From: Poa pratensis
Taxonomy: Eukaryota; Streptophyta; Magnoliopsida; Poales; Poaceae
Length of the DNA: 64,000 bases
NCBI GenBank assembly: GCA_947311845.1
Contig: CAMZMU010000075.1
Location: 20,125,366 to 20,189,365, forward strand
Direction: 5' to 3'
Part shown: piece by piece, positions 13,054 to 24,179 of the stretch
Layout: each line of letters starts with the position of its first letter
Position numbering within the stretch: position 1 is the first letter of the stretch
Notes under the pieces: model-generated
Told to the model about the DNA's origin: nothing
Seen by the model: the letters and a program-made list of their open reading frames with translations, nothing else
Database searches by the model: none
Translations under genes and position numbers: made by a program

Positions 13054-13932
13054 GGGTCTCTCAGTTATTTTCTGGGAATTGAGGTTGATCATGCTGATGA
13101 TGGTTACTTTATTTCTCAGCATCGTTACACCCAAGACCTGATCTCACGTTCAGGCCTCACTGATACTCATATTGTGGCTACACCCATGGAGCTCCATTTG
13201 CAGTTGCGCCCTGCTAATGGTACTCCACTTGAGGATCCCTCTCGCTATCGTCATCTCGTTGGGAGTCTTGTGTACCTCACCGTGACCCGGCCTGACATTG
13301 CTCATGTTGTTCACGTTTTGAGTCAGTTTGTCAGTGCTCCTACCTCAGTCCACTACAGTCACTTACTTCGTGTGCTTTGGTACTTAAGGGGGACAACATC
13401 TCGGCGATTGTTCTATGCTCGTTCTAATAAGCTCCAGCTTCATGCTTACTGTGACTCTACTTGAGCGAGTGATCATGTTGATCGCCGATCTGTCACTGGG
13501 TATTGTCTCTTTCTTGGCACCTCTCTCATTGCATGGAAGTCTAAGAAACAAACTGCAGTGTCTCGTTCTAGTGCTGAAGCTGAGCTTCGTGCCATTGCCA
13601 CTGCCACATCAGAGATAGTATGGATTCGATGGCTCTTGGCTGATTTTGGAGTTTCGTGTGATACACCCACAACGCTTCTTTGTGATAGTACCGCTGCTAT
13701 TCAGATTGCAAATGACCCGGTCAAACATGAGCTAACCAAGCATATCGGTGTGGATGCTTCATTTACCCGCTCTCATTGTCAACAAGCAACTATTTGTCTC
13801 CAATATGTTCCATCGGAGCTTCAAGTGGCAGATTTCTTCACAAAATCTCAAACTCAAGAACAACATCGTCTTCATGTTCTCAAACTCAATATTTTAGATC
13901 CTTCTTGAGTTTGTGGGGGGGGGGGGGGGGGG

Positions 13933-14054
13933 TGTTAAGTATATGTCTCGTGTATAGTATTAGGTCCTTCTAGACTAGGTTGGCCCAAGGCCCAGAAATC
14001 CCTATGTATACTGTTTCCCTTTCTGAGTAAATCGATTTGGCATTTCAGTTAACA
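13933..14054 (+). repeat. Right LTR of the copia element
   Basis: 122 bp, from TGTTAAGTATATG to CAGTTAACA, immediately followed by the ATTGT target duplication. A small indel and a few substitutions separate it from the left LTR. Confidence 0.88.
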
Positions 14055-14059
14055 ATTGT

Positions 14060-14478
14060 TAGGGTTAATTTGTTATGTATGTTGAGGACTAACAGGAGTA
14101 CTACTGATTTTCTGATGGGAATTACCAACTCACCGCGCTCTCCTTTACCGCTGTTCTACGGCAAGTGCTAACAGAACACTGAATTAAGCTACCATGTTAA
14201 AGATTCTAAAGTTCCACTTCCTGCGGAATGCTTTGTTCGTATGTAACCGCACAAATCCAGTCTCAAGGCATTTTGGTGGCGTGACCAGATGCACAAATTA
14301 CACACACCGCTGCTTCCTGAATCAAGTTGAAACCGCCAGCCTGAGCTTGCTCCTGAGTAGTATGATCATGATGTTGTTCATTGTCCTCTGTTGTCCATGC
14401 GAGCTGTAAAACTAACAATTTCTCCGCGAAGAACAAATAGTGACTCTGAACACAAACTGCATGTCCTTCTAGTTCTTT
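14060..14478. other. Host intergenic sequence between the copia element and the F-box gene
   Basis: This resumes the sequence interrupted at 2261 and is the 3' flank of the F-box gene. Only short frames are present. No transposon end or RNA gene is seen. Confidence 0.5.
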
Positions 14479-15671
14479 TCATATTTGACTGATGGAGGGG
14501 AAGAACCAGGCCGCCTTGGTTTGATCCGCGATGCGCGGTGAAACTGGAGAGATGGTGTTGCTTCTCATGTCATACACGCCGCATGTGCTAGTATTGCTAC
14601 AGGTTGGCCAAATGCACCAGAATTCTAGGCCGTAGTCGACGAAATATATCTGGTCTCCTCTGAAGTGGTCGCCTGCTCTAATGGCCTTGCAGCAGTCGCC
14701 GCTGACGAAGAGTACCCGATCGTTCAAGCTCTCCAGCTGTACCCACCGGGACATCTCCAGATCTGCCTCGAACACCTTGAACACCCTGTTGTCGGCCCAT
14801 TCCCGGTCGTTGGGAGGAACGATCCATCGAACCATGATTAACTTGCCCTGTGATACAACAAGATAGCATCTCCTGGCGCACACAAAATCGGCATAGGGCC
14901 CGTCCAAGGTGGTCACCGCCTCTCGTTCTGCCGACGGCGGCGCCAGGATGACTCGTTCGACCCGCGTCACCACGGGTTCCCCGGTGACCGCGTCCCTCCT
15001 GAGCTCGTGCTCGTATAGGTCGCCCCTTCTGCTCACGGCGTACATCTTGCCTTGTAACGGGCCATGTCGTGGTACCATGTCCCGTTGCATATGCCCGCCG
15101 GCCACGACGACATGCCCGGCCAGCAGAACACCACCACGTCCGGGAGCTCGTGGTAGCTGATCTTGGCGGCGATGAGCCCGTTCACGCACATGACCACCTT
15201 CCGGAGGTGGAAGGTGGTGGAGCTGGGCGGCACCACGCGCGCGTCGTCGCATCCACGCCGCACGGGCTCCTTGCAGTGGCTCGGGAGCCTTACCACGTCT
15301 CCGGTGAGAGGGTTCTTCAGGTAGTGGTGGCGGCGCCCGGCTCTGACGTCCTCCAGCAGCAGCCAGTTATCGAAGGAGCCTCGGCACCGCTCGTAAGCCT
15401 CCAAGCGGACACGGTGACGTTTGCCGTCGGTGAGCCTCTCGAAGGTGCCGTCGCGGAAACTGAGCCAGGGGAGCGGCGGGGGCGAGGACGGCGAGTGCAG
15501 CTGCTTAGCGGCGTGGCGCCAGTGGCGGCAGACGGAGCCGAAGCGGACGTGGTCGGCGTGGGTGTGCAGCCGGAGTAGGACGATGCCCGCGAGGTCAAGC
15601 GGGAGGTCCGACCAGCAACACGGGTAGGAGCACGCCGGCGGCTCTTTGCCTTTGCTCGCGCCAGAGCCCAT
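14479..15671 (-). CDS. F-box protein with C-terminal DUF295 domain (one frameshift)
   Basis: Single-exon minus-strand gene. The ATG at 15671 gives MGSGASKGKEP; a longer upstream frame exists but adds no conserved sequence. The F-box lies at about residues 20-55 (WSDLPLDLAGIVLLRL ... VCRHWR) and would bind a SKP1 adaptor in an SCF ubiquitin ligase. The C-terminal half carries the DUF295 pattern (GKMYAVSRRGDLYEHEL, VFKVFEADLEMSRWVQL, IYFVDYG), ending with the stop at 14479. The two halves are in different frames: one base appears to be missing at about 15047-15054, in the run encoding YKGKMY. All other motifs are intact, so this is either a very young pseudogene or an assembly error. F-box/DUF295 genes form large, fast-evolving families in grasses; substrates are unknown. 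Confidence 0.82.
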
Positions 15672-15943
15672 CGATCTGAAAAGTTGGATTGAATCGACAG
15701 CTCCCAACGGACACACAACAGCAGCTCTTGGATTTTACAGAGCAGGCAGCATACCGTACGTATCGATTACAGAGATAGAATCGATCACGAACTTGCCCAA
15801 TGCATTGCACCCTCGGATTCTACCGCATGATCGAATCTAACAACGTTGTCGGCATAAACTTTTTCAGAAATACAATAGTCACGTTGTACTTTGGCGCAAA
15901 ATCTATCACAGCTTCCGATTTCGGTACACGCCGGCCTTTAACT

Positions 15944-17047
15944 TCACCTCGTGCCCTCTTCCGCGCCTTCCTCCGCGCTCTTGCTGTCGCTCGATGTCGC
16001 CGGCGGCGGCGCGTGATCCGCCACGCACTGGAACCGGCAAGCGATCGGCTTCGGCTTCCGCTCCTCGATCATCAGCGCGCGGAGGCACCGCTTCGTCCGC
16101 GGCGGCACGGGGGTTGCCTCGCTGCCACTTGCTGCCGTGCTCTTCTCTTGCGGTGGCAGAGTTCTCGCCGGCTCCTCCCTCGGCGCCAGCACCACCGGCT
16201 TCTCGTGCGCGTTCTTGATGTCCAAGCGCACTCCAGGGTCGCCGGAGTTGCACGTGCTCTCCTCCATTGCCGAGTTGTTCACGCCCTGCACGTTGCTGTT
16301 CACGTTCGCAGCCACCGCCGGCGGCCTCGCCGACCCCTCGCGCTCATCGGTTCTTGGCGGTGGCGCGCCGCTGGGGCCGTTGCCGAGGACCATGCTGGCG
16401 CCGACGTTGTGCCCGGCCAGCGTGATGACGCGGTACCCCTGGTCCGGCGGCCTCGGCGGCTCGCGGCTGGCAAGGCTCTTGAGCCCGTCCTCGATCTCTC
16501 GCCGGTACGGCGCACGGGCGCCGTCGAAGAGGCGCTCCCTCGGGAAGCCGGAGATGGAGATCTTGGCTTCGCCATCTCTGAATGTACCCTGCTCTTGGCC
16601 GTTGGGCGGCGGCGACCTCGACAGCGTCAGCTCCAGGTCAGCTACGGCCGGCCTGCCGCGCGACCGCAACGAGTCTAAGGCTTCAACAGCAATCGTGTCC
16701 GATTCGTCGGACGAGTCAGCCTGGATGGGGCTGTCTTCCTCCGTGGCACGAGCTCGTGGTGCAGGCTCTGCCGGAGCCGGTGGGGGTGGACCTGGCGGCT
16801 GAGGTCTAGACGGCGCTGGTATTGGCCGCGGCTGCTGGCGCCACGTCCCCACATTGCTTCTGTAAGGAAGCCAGAACCGGAACGGCTGTGGCTGCGCCGG
16901 CGGCACCGACGGTGGCTGTGGTTGACCGGACATGGCTGCCGCGCGGAGGTCGTAGGCTCGATGAGAGGCAACGGTTGTACTACTAGGCTTTGGCATTGGA
17001 TCAACGTAGGGTGGTACTAGTTTCATAGGTGCCGTTGCCTTGAGCAT
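15944..17047 (-). CDS. Conserved proline-rich plant protein, unknown function
   Basis: An uninterrupted minus-strand frame of 367 residues from the ATG at 17047; the frame is open further upstream but without a better ATG. The N-terminal third is Pro/Gln rich. The middle has an acidic Ser stretch (about residues 110-120) and the segments ISISGFPRERLFDGARAPYR and GYRVITLAGHNVGASM, which look folded and conserved rather than low complexity. The tail is basic and Ala/Pro rich. No transmembrane segment or catalytic motif is seen. I do not recognise a named family. Lying between two good host genes on the same strand with typical grass GC-rich codon use supports a real gene. Confidence 0.62.
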   Translation of the reverse strand: MLKATAPMKLVPPYVDPMPKPSSTTVASHRAYDLRAAAMSGQPQPPSVPPAQPQPFRFWLPYRSNVGTWRQQPRPIPAPSRPQPPGPPPPAPAEPAPRARATEEDSPIQADSSDESDTIAVEALDSLRSRGRPAVADLELTLSRSPPPNGQEQGTFRDGEAKISISGFPRERLFDGARAPYRREIEDGLKSLASREPPRPPDQGYRVITLAGHNVGASMVLGNGPSGAPPPRTDEREGSARPPAVAANVNSNVQGVNNSAMEESTCNSGDPGVRLDIKNAHEKPVVLAPREEPARTLPPQEKSTAASGSEATPVPPRTKRCLRALMIEERKPKPIACRFQCVADHAPPPATSSDSKSAEEGAEEGTR

Positions 17048-17700
17048 GCGAAGGAAAGAAAGGAATTGGAGGCTTTTCTTGGCTTGCAGCTCGGGAGAAA
17101 GGATGGATGGATGAAACGGTTGCTTGCTTACCAACTTACTCACACCCACAAGTTTGGGCAAGGTTCAGAAATTGGCATCTCCTTCATCTTCATCTAGCCA
17201 GCTTAAGTTTCCATGAAACTAATTCACATGAGCTCACGATATCACATAACATCATTCTAAATTTGTTTGCCTAGAAACGTGTCATAAATTTTTAACAGGA
17301 TCTCCTGAAAAATGTAATAAGCATGCTAAACAGATCAGTCGTGACATTCAAGCAATTTCAGATGCCTAGCCGTCAATTTTTACTTTTAAAATTCAGCTGC
17401 CTGGGAAGTTGATAAAATTCAGAGCAAGCAGAACCAACAGAAGGATGGATTCTGACAAGTATAATTTTATTCAAATCATCATCAGACACAGTCATAGTTC
17501 AACAGGCAACAGCTATCTTACACGTGTTCATCAAGAATATCACATCACAAATGACAAGATGGGGAACATGATGTTATCAGTATTGTTGGACATATCACTG
17601 TCAATAATCATAACTTAACAAACGCTACACTATCAACAGCGAGATTGTAACATGTACACTAGCTTGGTTGTGAAAAAGGAGTCCATCCAGGCTTCAGAGT
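17048..17700. other. Spacer between the DUF220 gene and the proline-rich gene
   Basis: AT-rich, with no conserved frame. The part next to 17701 is the likely 3' UTR of the DUF220 gene, and the part next to 17048 is the likely leader of the proline-rich gene. No repeat end is seen. Confidence 0.5.
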
Positions 17701-19503
17701 TCATACTTGTTGTCTTGTCGGTCTAAGGAAACTTACATGTCGTCCAGATTTTCTTCTCTGTCTCCACCGTTCCTTAACATCGCCACACTCTTCTGTTAGG
17801 AGATCGTTATTAATATCACTATTTTCTTCAGTATAGTGCCTGTCATCTACATTGCTTGCCATGCCTCGAAGTCGAGCGGTTTCCGCTATCAGGTCATTGA
17901 CCAGCATCTCGGTCGTCCTTGCGGTAATTCCTCTGACATACCATGCAATGGGCTGTGGAGGTAAGATAGCAGGCTCAATAAGCTGATCCAAGGTAATGGC
18001 AGATCCAACTCTTCCTCTGCCGGCAGTACAAGAATCATATTCTTCCAGCGTACATGGATCAAGAGGAAGGCACACTTCCTTGTCAACAAATAGGGGCTCT
18101 ATTTTCCAGCAACCCTCAAACTTCTTCATAAAACCACTTCGCCCCTGTTTGAACTTCACCTACAAGTAGTTTTAGAATGAACAACATATTAAGAAAACAT
18201 GCAGCATACAGCATGTCTTGATCAAAGCTTGTGAAGAAGTTTCAAGTTTTTACAGTGTGATTTCTTCTGTTCTGGTCAACAAAAACATGAACTGACAAGA
18301 TGCCAGACCACCAGAGGAATTTCCATATCGCTGCCTGTTCCAGTTCAACTACCTGCCTCGATCCTTCATCAAGCAAGACTTTTCTTGATACCACTTCCTG
18401 AAAATTAGAGCAATATCTCAGTGTATGGGTAAGATAACACAATCTCTGGAACTTCCTTGGGTTGTTTGGCCGGTAGAACCGTAGAAGTAACCAATTTTGG
18501 GAAATCATGAAGAATCAACAACTACATGCTGCATGGGGCTCATGTTTTCTGTCATACTACTCAAGGATTTAGTATAGCTATTCCGAACAAAAATGTCAAA
18601 ATCTGTAAAGCAACACATATAACTAAAAAGAACAACATGAAGTTTTCAAGAGACCAACAGTGGAAAACAATTAAAAACAGAGTAAAAGCATCGAACAGTT
18701 CCTTTAACAATCACAAGGCTATTCCACCTTGGTCATTCTTAATAAGTAGGAGAACATTTGCCACGCACCTTGATATTTTTAAACACTCTTTTGTTCTCTG
18801 GATCAATTATAATGTTGTAAACTGCATCTGGTGGTAATCCTGCCTCAAATCTCAGATTAAGGTTGCAAAGAGAGCCTTGCGGCACAGTCACCTGTAATTG
18901 TAAAGATTTGACAATGTAAAGGTCAGGATATCGATCTAGAAATTACTGTGAACTACTGGTACATCAAACTGAAAGATGTTTCCGTAAGAAGAAAGATCCT
19001 TCTTCGGATGTTCCAACCAGATTTACATTTCGATACATAAATTCATCTTTAACCTATGGACATCCCAAATTGAGGTATAAAATCTTTCTATCACAACTTA
19101 GTACCTTGATTTCTGGAGGCCGATCAGTCCAACTAGGATCGTCCCTCCAAGCCTGGAGCTGCCTCTCCAAGCTAACATCTGAAGCAGCAGCAGCAACAGC
19201 AGGACTACAGGATACCCTCATTTTCTCTGATGACATTAGAGTTTTATCACCGCAACCACCAACACCACTGGTCTTCAAGAAATTCCGAAAATGCAGCTAG
19301 TAAAAGACAGCAAAAGGCCCATTAACCTCGCAACCAAATCAAACACCGCAAGAACAAAGAAACTTTCTTCACCTGATCAAGAAGCAACCAACCTTGAGAG
19401 ATTTCTGAATCTTATCCGGGATCTGCATGAGGCTATCGACAGGCTTCTGCAGCCAACCATCCGCCCGGAGGCCCGCCCCCGGGTCTTGATTACTGCTTCC
19501 CAT
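17701..19503 (-). CDS. DUF220 family protein (OBP32pep-like), five exons
   Basis: The exons can be joined without any frame break: 19503-19393, 19296-19105, 18891-18769, 18397-18254 and 18159-17701. All four introns have GT-AG ends and are phase 0, giving 342 residues. The start MGSSNQDPG leads into [17 protein letters not shown]. The exon 3-5 core ([87 protein letters not shown]) is the DUF220 signature seen in Arabidopsis At1g70480-type proteins, which have a START-like lipid-binding fold. The C-terminal basic tail is probably disordered. Biochemical role unknown. It is the cleanest host gene in the window. Confidence 0.92.
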
Positions 19504-20004
19504 TGGAAGGAAAAGCAAAGCGCACGCAATGCCCTGGAACAAGATCTAACCTCGGAGGAAGGAAATGGACGAACTGGGGCTCGGGTGATGTGGTGATTGG
19601 CTCTGGAATGGACGGGCCGGAAGAAGAAGAAGAGACGCTCCGGCGATCTTTGGTTCGCTTTGGGATGATTGATTTGGGATGGGGAGGGAGGAAGCCAAGT
19701 GGAGCACGAGCGAGACCACGAGAAGTTACGGAGAGCCGTCCTTTTCTTGACTAGTTCATCCAATCGCAATCCTCAGTATACTATACTGTTCTACTCGAAG
19801 AACAGTCTCCCCAAGCATTGGACTAAAAAATTGGCCAAAAGATTCTCCAGCGTTGGGTTGGCCCAAATTTTGCAAAAATGGGAGCAGAATCTATGAGAGG
19901 AATACACATCGGAGGTGGCCTTTTGGATGGTATGTCTAGATGCATCTGTTATCTAAAATATTTTTAAATACATTTTAAAATGTCAAAAATATCTAAACAA
20001 AAAT
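19504..20004. promoter_or_regulatory. Upstream region of the DUF220 gene
   Basis: This is the 500 bp between the DUF220 ATG and the putative Pack-MULE end. It is moderately GC-rich next to the gene and AT-rich further away. No clear TATA box was identified; the assignment as promoter is positional only. Confidence 0.35.
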
Positions 20005-20009
20005 GAGCT

Positions 20010-20860
20010 TTTTTTTTTTAATTTTACCATATATATTAAACCAGTAAAGAGTACACGATTACATGGATTACAAAAACAATACTAAAAGAGACGAGCAAAT
20101 ATATGAGATCTTCAAGCCCTTTCTTCTTCCATGACACAATCTTGTACTTTTCTCAAGGCAGCCGTAAAACAACGCCGAATATACCAAACCACAGACCTGT
20201 GAATACCAACGAAGATTCTTCTCTTTTAATTTTGAGCCGCAATGTCAAGTCTTTGTGCACGCACGCAGCCATTAAATTAATCAAGCAACATCGGCAAGAG
20301 CACCACCACTGGTATTCCAGGGACAAATAACCGAACCACTTTGTCGACGTCGTTGGGAGCCGAGAGAACGAATCACCATTGCCGAAGACGTAGTAGCCGG
20401 GATAGATATTGCGAGGACAATCCTCCTCGCGGCAACCATAAGAAACAATCCGAGATTGATCTGGCGAAGCAAAGATCTGAAGAACCATACCTAGACAAAC
20501 TTAATCTTCCAAAGCCACCATTGACGTCGGGAAGGAGATCACGCCGTCGAACGAAGCGCGGAAGATCACTTATTGCAGACGAAGCCATCTCCATTGATGA
20601 AGAAGATAACAACCAAAACCAAGCTCTAACATTAAGGACCTTTGTATAGCGCCCTGCGCAGGTCCGAGGTCCCCACCCCTTCTAGTGCCAAAGCGGCAAC
20701 TAGAGGAGGCGAGGACCCGTCAATTCTTAGACGAAGGCGACGATGAAGATGCAGATGGCGCCAGCGGCGACGGCTAGGGTTGAAACCCTAAACCACCGCC
20801 TCTCTTTCTTTCGGGACGTAGGAAATTCACCAAAACTAATAAACCTACCTCTTTATTATC
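20010..20860 (-). mobile_element. Poly(A) retroposon (minus orientation) next to the left MULE end
   Basis: 851 bp, with the poly(A) tail seen as a T run at 20009-20019. It is flanked by the 14-bp duplication AACAAAAATGAGCT at 19996-20009 and 20861-20874. Minus-strand open frames (20488-20153 and 20612-20373) have no recognised domain. The structure parallels the retroposons at 3038, 54997 and 61577, but the sequence is not obviously the same family. Confidence 0.8.
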
Positions 20861-21282
20861 AACAAAAATGAGCTCTTTTACGGTGCTTGGAAAACTTTTC
20901 CGGTAGCTCCCACCTAAAATATTTCAGCCGTTGGATTTGACTCTATCCCCCACTAAATTATGTCAGCCATCCAATCACTGAATCATAATTAGTCGGGGTA
21001 CGATGGTAATTTGTCCACGAACAGGATTAGCTTCGTCCTCTCCCTCGATCCGCTCCTCTCCTCCCCCTCGATTCGCCTCTCCGTCCCCAGATCGCCGCCA
21101 AAGTGGACCGCATCCTCTCCTCCCCCTCGATTCGCCGTTCCGTCTCCAGATCGCCGGCACAGTGCACCGCATCCTCTCCTCGCCGCCACAGCTCCGAGAA
21201 GCCGTCGCGGCAGCCGCCGAGTCTGCAGTCCGCGGGCCACCCCGGGCGGGCACGCTCGTGGTGCCAGAGATCGTGCGCATCT

Positions 21283-21540
21283 CCCTGCGGAATTGGATCT
21301 GCTTGGCGACAGCGACCTCTACGAGCTGCGCGGCTGCATCGATCTGGGGTTGCGTGGCGTGCCGCGTGCGACGAGGACAGGAGCAGGCTCGTCGAAACGT
21401 TGCCCCCGCTCGACCTCTACTACGCCGCCGCCATCAAGGGAGGTAGTGGCGCGGAGGGGTGCGCCAGCCCGTGCACCTGCGGCGCCTCGTCGGAGGCCTC
21501 CGAGCCGTCGCCGTTCAGGAATCCCTTGTCCATACTCTCC
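21283..21540 (+). pseudogene. DUF1685-like gene fragment, frameshifted
   Basis: One frame gives LDLLGDSDLYELRGCIDLG; another gives CDEDRSRLVETLPPLDLYYA. Together these match the DUF1685 pattern (DLxELxGCxDLGF ... TLPxLxLxY). The two halves are in different frames, and nothing of the conserved C-terminus is seen. It reads as a captured, decayed 5' fragment. A coincidental match is possible because the fragment is short. Confidence 0.45.
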
Positions 21541-22282
21541 CAGGTACAGCTGAGGAATCGTCTCTTCTCTTATCTGATGGTGACAACGCATTACCCACTC
21601 TCCAACTATGTACCAGGCTAGAGCCTGGAACTATGACAGGTTTATTGGATTTAATCATGCGAATTGCATTTTCTGCCTGTGCTTGTGTCGTGTGTGTATG
21701 TGCAACCTGTGCTTTACAAAATTCAGTGTTTTCATATATGGTTGTTGATTGATCCACCATAATGCTTGAGAGCTTTAGATAGGATATGTTGTAAGCATAG
21801 CTGAATTTTCAGTTACATTTTCTCGTCACAGGCCACTGTTATCCCCTGCTATATTAGCATTCTCACTATATGTGAGATTTTTTCAATCTGCAAACATGCA
21901 CCTACAACTCCTCATGACAAGTAAATATCCCTTCGATTAGGTGCTGACTTTCTTATCTATAATCCCAAGTATGTATTGAAGTTTATGCCCTTTTATGTGA
22001 TTGTTGGGCTGCCTTCTGAAGTCTTGAGCACTTTATCCGGTATGAGATACACACCTAATAATGCAATTGTATTTGGAGACATTTTCATTTTGCTTCTGTC
22101 TCAAATAACTGGTAAGAATATTTTTGAGTGTCTGAAGATGGTTTTGAATGCAGAAGCTGACAGCAAGAAATCCAGTCACACTATTATCCACCTTTTCTTT
22201 CTTTCTTTCTGTAAGCAGTATTTATCCATGTTCGTATTTGGAATTGACCCACTGTCCATGTTGATGATTTTTTCTCTCAAGG

Positions 22283-22485
22283 TCGATGTAGAGAGGATAC
22301 AAGCCTGTGCACAGGACATGCTGATGAGCAAGCTCGCGTCGACAAGGCACGCCGCGGATGAGCAGCGGGCTCAAGCAGAGTCAAAGAGGGACCGAAGTGC
22401 CGCAAGGACAGCGGAGCAGGCAGAGCACATCTGGAGAACCGGCCCGATGCGGCGCTCGCTCAGCTGTTGGAACTGGTGCTCGTAG
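22283..22485 (+). pseudogene. Remorin C-terminal exon fragment
   Basis: After a possible acceptor (TTTCTCTCAAG) the frame reads VDVERIQACAQDMLMSKLAS, then a charged Ala/Arg/Glu helix and SLSCWNWCS before a stop. Coiled-coil helices ending in a short Cys/Trp tail are typical of remorin C-termini, which anchor these proteins to plasma-membrane nanodomains. Only the last 65 or so residues are present, so this is a fragment. It is on the opposite strand to the RPB4 and SAPS pieces. Confidence 0.5.
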
Positions 22486-22642
22486 CTGTAGCAAGCTCCT
22501 CCCAGCCCTGAAAAACTAGCATGTGTTACTCCTCTCAATTAGTGAGTTGGAATGAATCTGGCACCATAGAATCGTCCTCTCTTTTGATCCGTTCAGTAGA
22601 TATGTGACAGAAGAACAAATTACCTGTAAGTTGTAACTATAC

Positions 22643-23600
22643 ATATGTAAGATGTGAGCTTTCTTGACTTGTCTTTCTGCCATTCTTCCAGTGCACCTGA
22701 GGTTTCATGTAGATTCAAAAATGAGGGCTTCCAGCTTTCATTTGTTCAGTTTCATCAAGAGGGAAAAAGTTCTCAAGAGTTTAAGATCCGTCGAATAATA
22801 CAGATACAGACATGCACTGGTACAAGAGAAAGTGTTTGCTCCTAGAGATTGTAAGCAACACATGCCAACAAGGTAGAAAACAAGATGATAACAACAAGAT
22901 TCTACCCCCATACATTTGAAATCAAGACCAAGGTCATATGATCATAGCATCCGAGGAGACAATGTGAAGATTAAACATCACCAAATTAAGCTACCAGTAG
23001 CAACTACATCTTGACCTTGAATGATACTACATAGAGGAACAGGGGGTGGTGGCTACTCGAACTTCTTGATGAATGAGAAGTCGTTGTAGCCATGTATATG
23101 TAAGATATGAGCTTTCTTACCTTGTGCGCCTGAGATTTCTGTTCAGATTCATATGAACATTACATGTAGTGAGAAGAGGTAGAACAAAATCAGGAGCCTT
23201 CAGGCTTTTAGTTGTCCAGATTTGTCATAGGGCAGAGTTCTTGTGTTTGAGATCCAAAGTTGGCAATTCACACAAAATAACTGGTAGAGCAAGTGTCTAC
23301 TCTGGGATTGTAAACAATCTGCAACCATTCCTTCCAGATAATGAATTAAGAGTCTCCAACCAATCCTTCTAGATGATCAAAATAACAAGATGGAAGCAAC
23401 AAGGTTCAACTCCATACATATGAGATTGACATCAAGGCCTCCCATGACATACACCATAGGAGGAGATAATGTGAAGATTAAACAACACCAGAACAAGGTA
23501 CTAGAGTAGTAATGGTACATCTTTGTTGTCCATGGTTGATACTAGTACATGGAGGAACAGAACAGGAGGCGCTATAGGGCTACTCTATCTTCTTGATGAG
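22643..23600. repeat. Imperfect tandem duplication of the RPB4 3' end and its flank
   Basis: Copy 1 (about 22643-23094) and copy 2 (about 23097-23600) share blocks in the same order: ATGTAAGATRTGAGCTTTCTT, AATGTGAAGATTAAAC, and the RPB4 terminal codons with stop. Both end in a minus-strand NDxSxIKK peptide. Copies are diverged by many substitutions and indels. Confidence 0.6.
23053..23087 (-). pseudogene. Second copy of the RPB4 C-terminus (tail only)
   Basis: On the minus strand the frame reads NDFSFIKKFE followed by a stop at 23055-23053. This is the conserved C-terminus of plant RNA polymerase subunit 4. No upstream RPB4 sequence accompanies it, so it is the remnant of the local duplication. 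Confidence 0.6.
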
Positions 23601-23940
23601 CGAGAGGTCGTTGAGCATCTTGTCGATCTTCTCGTCGCGGTCGAACCTTGCCCCGGGAATCAGCGACCGCAAGAGCGCCTTGGCCTCGTCGGCGGTGTCG
23701 GGGCAGAGGTTCCCAGCGTGCAGAGCTCGAACTTGTGGAGCCGTAGCGGCTGAGCGTCTCGCGGACCTGGCGCACGGCGTCGGGGTTCTTGTAGCGTCTG
23801 AATCGCTTGACGTAGCCCTGCGACTTCTCGAGGGCCTGCGAGACCTGGTCGGCGCCGCCCTCGGACATGTGCTGCAAGTGCTTGTACTTGTGCTCCAGGA
23901 TGATCGCCACCTCGCAGTTCATCAGGCACTTAATTACTGG
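23580..23940 (-). pseudogene. RNA polymerase II/IV/V subunit 4 (RPB4-like) fragment with two frameshifts
   Basis: The minus-strand frame VIKCLMNCEVAIILEHKY ... QVSQALEKSQGYVKRFRRYK NPDAVRQVRETLSRYG is clearly plant RPB4. It then changes frame to HKFELCTLG, and again to LCPDTADEAKALLRSLIPG and KIDKMLNDLSLIKK, ending at 23580. Each break is explained by one missing base (about 23737-23745 and 23715-23722). The 5' exons are absent. In intact form RPB4/RPB7 forms the polymerase stalk. This copy covers only the C-terminal domain within a block of mixed gene pieces, so it is probably a captured fragment. Confidence 0.8.
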
Positions 23941-24179
23941 AAGCAGTCCAGAATGGTGTACTGCAATATCACCATCAGCTACTTAATTAGACGCTGCCAA
24001 TAGTCAGATGACAATGTTCTACCATTAAAATGTCAGCTAGCAGTAACTTCACAATTGCAAGGGCTTCCTGGAACATGCCACCAATCTTCTGAAGAAGAAT
24101 TTTAAATGGCATTAATTCAGAAGAGGTTCATACTCCTGCCAACGCTCTGCTGGCCACTACATCAAGTACAGCTTTAAGA

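Larger units (their letters stand above)
3723..13908 (+). pseudogene. Copia polyprotein remnant (protease, integrase, reverse transcriptase, RNase H)
   Basis: The first open piece (3723-3935) has no gag domain and ends in a stop just before the protease. The protease shows LDSGAS at about 3942. GAG-pre-integrase follows (WHHRLGHL near 4370), then the integrase core, crossing an in-frame stop at 4665-4667 and resuming through the ERKHRHI region. Reverse transcriptase runs from about 5700 to 6346 with the YVDDM catalytic motif near 6250. The gypsy insertion then splits the gene. Downstream, from 13059, come the end of RT and RNase H (SRSSAEAEL, near 13560), with another in-frame stop at 13462-13464. 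The order protease-integrase-RT-RNase H is diagnostic of copia. Two in-frame stops plus the interruption make it inactive. Confidence 0.9.
2262..14054 (+). mobile_element. Ty1/copia LTR retrotransposon with short LTRs, carrying two nested insertions
   Basis: Two direct repeats of about 120 bp start TGTTAAG and share the same body (left 2262-2379, right 13933-14054). A 5-bp target duplication ATTGT lies at 2257-2261 and 14055-14059. Between them lie copia-order domains: protease, GAG-pre-integrase, integrase, reverse transcriptase and RNase H. An 18-G run at 13915-13932 sits at the polypurine-tract position. No gag (UBN2-type) domain is visible. A poly(A) retroposon (3038-3717) and a gypsy-type element (6347-13053) interrupt it. 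Stops in the coding region make it non-autonomous. The short LTRs recall Tos17-like copia elements, but I do not assign a named family. Confidence 0.93.

Noticed and set aside
13915..13932. Run of 18 G residues as a possible G-quadruplex or assembly artefact
   Set aside because: It sits at the polypurine-tract position next to the copia right LTR, which explains a purine run; its exact length may still be unreliable.
15069..15578. Plus-strand ORF of 169 codons
   Set aside because: Antisense shadow of the GC-rich F-box gene.
19377..19769. Minus-strand ORF of 130 codons upstream of DUF220 exon 2
   Set aside because: Overlaps the true first exon in another frame; the DUF220 frame gives the conserved [14 protein letters not shown] and a correct donor site.
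21976..22280. N-terminal part of the 169-codon plus-strand ORF
   Set aside because: Only the last 65 or so residues look like coding sequence (remorin tail); the upstream part reads as intron that happens to be open.
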